From contig DAGQ01000135.1 of assembly GCA_002498205.1 (NCBI GenBank), positions 1 to 7,588 of the forward strand: DNA of 7,588 nt, given 5' to 3'. Both the position numbers and the translations under genes were made by a program. Below the pieces are notes generated by a model. The model worked only from the letters and a program-made list of their open reading frames with translations, ran no database searches and had not been told where the DNA came from. Positions 4,046-7,588 of this stretch are shown here, one piece after another. Positions within the stretch are counted from its first letter, which is position 1. Each line of letters begins with the position of its first letter. Source of the DNA: Euryarchaeota archaeon UBA596. Lineage in GTDB: Archaea > Thermoplasmatota > Poseidoniia > Poseidoniales > Poseidoniaceae.

Positions 4046-7000
4046 ATGAAGGGAATAAATAAGCATAAATTTGCAATTTTGGTAACTTTTTGCTTTATTT
4101 TAAGTTCAACATCCCCCCTTGTCCTTGCAGATGAAGAAACTGGATTAACTTCAACAATTAATTCTAATTGGTTAGGTGATGAAAATCATGGATATATCAT
4201 TAAATTTAATAGAGCACCTACTGCAGATGAATTAGGGGATATAATTGTAAAAACAACTCATCAATTTGCTAATCTAGAGGTTACTAATCAAACAAATTTT
4301 AGTTGGGGGGAAGGATTGGGTATTTTAGAAATTAATGAATATTCAGTTAATCTCCCAAATCAAATTTCATATGGAGATCAAATAGATGTTGAAGTATATG
4401 TTAATCAAACAATAATAGCTTCAAGGACATTTAAGCCCGTTATTTGGACTCAACCAATAGCAGATCATGAAGTAACTCTATCAACTAATTGGGAATTAAA
4501 TCAATTAGAATCATCTGTTCAAGGTGATGATAATTATTTATTATTCTTTGAAGGACAAGGTTGGCAAAAAAGAACAGGTTCAGTTTTAGTAGCAAATGAA
4601 TTGGGGAATGGAACACTTGTTCTAAATGAATCTAGCGATGAAGGAAATGTTTTATTTAATCTAGATTTGGACTCAGTTTGGAGAAATGAAACTACAATTA
4701 ATGGAATTCTAACTGAAAGTGAATTTGAGATGAGAGGAAATGGGACTGTTAGTTTATATGACAATTCTGAAGGTGATATGTACGTAAATGTCACTGTTTT
4801 AGAGGCTTTAATTAATCGTTCGATGTCTTCTGGGATCGTGTCTGAAGAGTTTTCAATAAATGGTTATGGAGAGTTAAATATGAATCAAGAGGAAGAAGGT
4901 TCCTCTACATATTTAGATGGGGCAATTTCTCTTTTTAAATTAGAATATTATGATGTTAATGGTGTTAGGATTAATAATTATAATGATATTATTGCTACAG
5001 CACAAATGGAACAACATGATGGAGATAATCATATTTATCTAGAAGTTAACGAATTAAGATTTTTTGAAAGTTGGATTGATGGAGAAAGAGTTGGGGAACA
5101 TAACTTAATTAGTGCTGAAGGAACTTTTGATATTTCTGATAAAGAAGATGAAAGAGAAGATAATGAAACTGAAGATAATCAAGGAACTGTAATTAATGGT
5201 ACGATTGTACATTTTGAAACAGAAAGTATTGATGGTATGACAACTGAAGATTATATGCATGTCTATGGTACAATTAGTGGAGATACAGAAGGAACATGGG
5301 GACTACTAAGAGAAATTGAGGACGTTGGACCAAGTGCTAATAATACAGGAGAAGTGTTTACTGTGAATGTTATTCATAATCAAGTATGGTATAACCTTAC
5401 AGGTGCAGCAGGATTATTTGCAGAAGATATTGGAGTTGGCCAATATCACAATCAAACTTGGGATTATCAAGCAATGCCAATAGATTGGAAAAATAAGACA
5501 ATCCGTTATGCTTGGAGAACTACTGGTCCATCACCATCAGAAGGAGAAGAATATCCTGAAAGATCTCCAATTCAACTTGAACCGAATCCTCCAGCTGCGG
5601 AATCAGAACTTGGAAATATAACAATTGGTAGAGAAACAGGGCTTGCACCTGAATTTTTATTACCTGGTGATATTGTTAGATTAGACCAAGGAGATATTTT
5701 TTCTTTGGATATAGAAGCTACCGAAATAGGCGAGATTAATAGAGATGGGCATATTATGCCAGTAACTCATTGGGTCAGTATAGATAAATCAGATTCCCAA
5801 GGAAGTGCTTTTGGATCAGTCATTAATAATGGAATACTAGCTGGATTATTGGCTGAAGTTTCAAGAGAATTAGTATTGGATGATGAGTTTAGTGATGTAG
5901 TATTCACTGAATATCAAACATTAGAAAGAATTTTATCTCCAAGTATTGTTACAGCAGAAGAAAATAATTTACCTGATATTTTAGATGTCTCCTTCAGAGA
6001 AATAGTTCTACAAAATGATGCAGGAAATGAAGTACATTTAGAAGTGAGAGTTGAAGATTTAGATTGGAATATTCAGTTTGTTAAAGCTAGTCTTTCTTTA
6101 GGTGATGTTGTATTAAGCAATTTAGAATTAAATGATAGGGGATTAGATGGAGATTTAGCAATTCAGGATGATGTTTGGACAATTCCAGTTGTCTGGGATT
6201 CATCCTCTCATGGAGAGTTAATTATTGATGTAGAGGTCAGTGATTTATTTGGAACTGTAACTGAAACTTGGAACTTAAATGTTTCAAATAGAGCACCAAT
6301 TTTAATTGAATCCTCCTTGAATACAACTCAATCTTCAAGATTAACCAGTGTGGGTATTAGTGCTAAAGCATCAGATGCAAATGGAGTTGCAGGAATTTCA
6401 GTTGATTTAAGATTAAATGGAGGGGAATTATTTGAATTATCAAAAGAATCAGATTCTTGGACAGGTGAGTTTATTATTCCAGATACAATTATTCCTGGTG
6501 TATTCAATGTACCCTTATTGTTAGAAGATTCTGACGGTGCACAAGTTCTTGTTGATGGCCCCTCTTTAATAATTACAAATGAAGGTCCAAAACTTTCAAA
6601 CCCACAGATTTATCCAGAAAAAATCATTGCACCAGAATTAGGTAAAATGTCTGAAGAATTTTACATAATCAGTGTCGAAGTTGAAGATTCAGATGGTATT
6701 AATGCAGTTCAAATTAAATTTCATGAGTTACTTCCAGCCGATGAAGGAGAAACTTGGAAATTGATGTTCGATGACGGTACTAATGGTGATTTAATTGCAG
6801 GTGATGGAATTTATTCCATTTCATTCCAAGCTAGATATATTCCTGCAGGTTTTGTAGAAATTGAACTTCGCGGATTAGATGTTTACGGGCAAGGAACAAT
6901 TATCAAACAAAATATAATTATTGAATCTGGAGATACAAATATTGGTGCCGATCCATCTCAAGGTGTAATTGAATTGTTGAGTAATCCAATTGTAATTTTT

Positions 7001-7093
7001 TCTTTATTATTTGTATTAGTTGGTATAGCCATTATTGTTGTAGTGGCATTAAGAAAAAATGGCGTAAGTTTTGGTAATTTTGGTGATGATTAG
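4046..7093 (+). CDS. Giant Sec-exported surface protein with C-terminal membrane anchor
   Basis: This 1015-residue protein is probably anchored outside the cell. Residues 1-28 form a Sec signal peptide (KHK, hydrophobic core, VLA|DE cleavage). Residues 982-1002 are the only other membrane helix, followed by a short RK-containing cytoplasmic tail ending in GDD. The ectodomain is acidic and carries more than a dozen N-x-S/T sequons, as expected for an N-glycosylated archaeal surface protein. Residues about 30-345 are beta-rich with many Asn and Glu. An acidic linker (D362-N378) separates them from a second unrecognised region. From about 650 to 960 come three Ig-like or cadherin-like modules with related starts (VEDLD, ASDAN, VEDSD). 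Two carry a GD-rich loop: DRGLDGDLAIQDD at 697-709 and DDGTNGDLIAGDGIYS at 909-924, likely Ca2+-binding. No protease or glycosidase motif is evident. Adhesion, S-layer-associated or polymer-binding roles are possible; none is proven. Confidence 0.88.
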   Translation: MKGINKHKFAILVTFCFILSSTSPLVLADEETGLTSTINSNWLGDENHGYIIKFNRAPTADELGDIIVKTTHQFANLEVTNQTNFSWGEGLGILEINEYSVNLPNQISYGDQIDVEVYVNQTIIASRTFKPVIWTQPIADHEVTLSTNWELNQLESSVQGDDNYLLFFEGQGWQKRTGSVLVANELGNGTLVLNESSDEGNVLFNLDLDSVWRNETTINGILTESEFEMRGNGTVSLYDNSEGDMYVNVTVLEALINRSMSSGIVSEEFSINGYGELNMNQEEEGSSTYLDGAISLFKLEYYDVNGVRINNYNDIIATAQMEQHDGDNHIYLEVNELRFFESWIDGERVGEHNLISAEGTFDISDKEDEREDNETEDNQGTVINGTIVHFETESIDGMTTEDYMHVYGTISGDTEGTWGLLREIEDVGPSANNTGEVFTVNVIHNQVWYNLTGAAGLFAEDIGVGQYHNQTWDYQAMPIDWKNKTIRYAWRTTGPSPSEGEEYPERSPIQLEPNPPAAESELGNITIGRETGLAPEFLLPGDIVRLDQGDIFSLDIEATEIGEINRDGHIMPVTHWVSIDKSDSQGSAFGSVINNGILAGLLAEVSRELVLDDEFSDVVFTEYQTLERILSPSIVTAEENNLPDILDVSFREIVLQNDAGNEVHLEVRVEDLDWNIQFVKASLSLGDVVLSNLELNDRGLDGDLAIQDDVWTIPVVWDSSSHGELIIDVEVSDLFGTVTETWNLNVSNRAPILIESSLNTTQSSRLTSVGISAKASDANGVAGISVDLRLNGGELFELSKESDSWTGEFIIPDTIIPGVFNVPLLLEDSDGAQVLVDGPSLIITNEGPKLSNPQIYPEKIIAPELGKMSEEFYIISVEVEDSDGINAVQIKFHELLPADEGETWKLMFDDGTNGDLIAGDGIYSISFQARYIPAGFVEIELRGLDVYGQGTIIKQNIIIESGDTNIGADPSQGVIELLSNPIVIFSLLFVLVGIAIIVVVALRKNGVSFGNFGDD

Positions 7094-7118
7094 ATATTTT
7101 GACCTACCTAATTAGAAC

Positions 7119-7145
7119 ATTCTTTCTTTGGCCTTGGGGCTCAAA
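7119..7145 (+). terminator. T-rich tract and hairpin between convergent genes
   Basis: The 70-base gap between two convergent stops holds a T-rich tract (ATTCTTTCTTT, 7119-7129) suited to archaeal termination of the surface-protein mRNA. Overlapping it, TTTG/CAAA (7127-7130 with 7142-7145) and GCC/GGC (7131-7133 with 7138-7140) form a stem with one bulged T and a TTGG loop. The minus-strand transcript of the glutamine synthetase gene would form the same stem but lacks a T-run after it. Confidence 0.4.
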
Positions 7146-7163
7146 TGAAGAGGAGTCACAGAT

Positions 7164-7588
7164 TTAATTATATGCAGATTTTGTCGTAGTAATTATTACT
7201 GAGGCAATTTTGTATGGATCTCCATTTGATGAAGGTCTTCTATCTTCTAAACGACCTTTCCAACCATCTTCAACAGTACCAACAGGAATTCGAATAGATG
7301 CTCCTCTGTCAGAGACTCCATAAGAAAACTCATGAATTGATTGAGTTTCATGTAATCCTGTTAATCTTTGTTCATTGTGTGCACCATATACATCCATATG
7401 TTTTTTGATATTCTTTCCAAATGCCTCACAAACTTGATTGAACATTTTCTCATCTCCACATGTTCTAAGAGTATTATCTGAAAAATTAGCATGCATACCT
7501 GAACCGTTCCAATCTGTAGCTCCAAGGGGCTTTGGATGCCATTCAATAGTTAATCCATATTTTTCTGCATTACGCTCTGCTAAATACC
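7164..7588 (-). CDS. Glutamine synthetase type II, C-terminal part (cut by right edge)
   Basis: The last 140 codons of a glutamine synthetase are present; the enzyme makes glutamine from glutamate, ammonia and ATP in the cytoplasm. The frame is open to the window edge, and the internal ATG at 7494-7496 is not the start. The motifs are those of the eukaryote-like type II (GSII) group: DWNGSGMHANFS, NEQRLTGLHET, FSYGVSDRGASIRIP and LEDRRPSSNGDPY. They cover ATP/glutamate-binding residues, the essential Arg of the LEDRRP loop and a metal-binding His in the HET segment. The C-terminus is short, lacking the adenylylation-loop architecture of bacterial GSI. The wording of these motifs resembles the short Bacteroidota GSII proteins annotated with a glutamine synthetase beta-grasp domain. 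Most archaea use GSI, so its presence in a likely archaeon suggests transfer or a lineage-specific replacement. It is convergent with the surface-protein gene; its promoter is outside the window. Confidence 0.9.
   Translation of the reverse strand, partial: YLAERNAEKYGLTIEWHPKPLGATDWNGSGMHANFSDNTLRTCGDEKMFNQVCEAFGKNIKKHMDVYGAHNEQRLTGLHETQSIHEFSYGVSDRGASIRIPVGTVEDGWKGRLEDRRPSSNGDPYKIASVIITTTKSAYN

Noticed and set aside
4534..4794. 86-codon open frame on the minus strand
   Set aside because: It lies wholly inside the surface-protein gene on the opposite strand; its Ser/Phe/Pro-rich content is what antisense of acidic codons produces.
7164..7496. A separate 110-residue protein starting at the ATG at 7496
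   Set aside because: The frame continues upstream to the window edge with conserved type II glutamine synthetase residues (DWNGSG), so this ATG is internal.
7361..7546. 61-codon minus-strand frame overlapping glutamine synthetase
   Set aside because: It is out of frame with the clearly conserved glutamine synthetase reading and has no recognisable motif.
1..7588. CRISPR array, insertion sequence or attachment site
   Set aside because: No regularly spaced direct repeats, transposase or integrase motifs, or terminal inverted repeats were seen on either strand.

Overview
The window is AT-rich (roughly two-thirds A+T by eye) and gene-dense, with short intergenic gaps, and looks like a piece of a marine archaeal genome. 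The best guess is a low-GC Poseidoniia-type (Marine Group II) or Marine Group III euryarchaeon. The reasons are GGTGA-type ribosome binding sites at two genes, TATA-like elements at leaderless-mRNA spacing, a very acidic small protein of archaeal appearance, and a 1015-residue Sec-exported, sequon-rich surface protein held by one C-terminal membrane helix. No rRNA or other taxonomic marker is present, so this assignment is an inference. Several metabolic genes instead resemble families I associate with bacteria, especially Bacteroidota.

Layout from left to right. (1) The C-terminal part of a type IB DNA topoisomerase (+, cut by the left edge). (2) Convergent to it with a 5-base gap, a membrane-anchored DUF4105 (Lnb periplasmic-domain-like) protein (-). 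(3) A polyamine operon on the minus strand: an agmatinase-family ureohydrolase, then 10 bases downstream a single polypeptide joining a pyruvoyl-dependent SpeD domain to a deoxyhypusine-synthase-like domain. (4) A divergent regulatory interval of about 150 bases with inverted repeats and a small hairpin. (5) A 139-residue acidic conserved protein (+). (6) The giant surface protein (+). (7) Convergent to it, the C-terminal part of a type II glutamine synthetase (-, cut by the right edge).

The centrepiece is the polyamine module. Agmatinase makes putrescine from agmatine. The SpeD domain keeps its self-processing serine and both catalytic partners. The DHS-like domain keeps the NAD-binding signature and active-site lysine but has lost the histidine pair of true deoxyhypusine synthases. 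Two readings are possible. In one, SpeD supplies decarboxylated AdoMet to an aminopropyltransferase encoded elsewhere. In the other, the divergent SpeD domain is really an arginine decarboxylase, in which case two adjacent genes would encode arginine to agmatine to putrescine to a homospermidine-type product. The second reading is speculative but testable. The fusion itself is read directly from the sequence.

No tRNA, rRNA, CRISPR array, transposase or gene-free stretch above 300 bases was seen.
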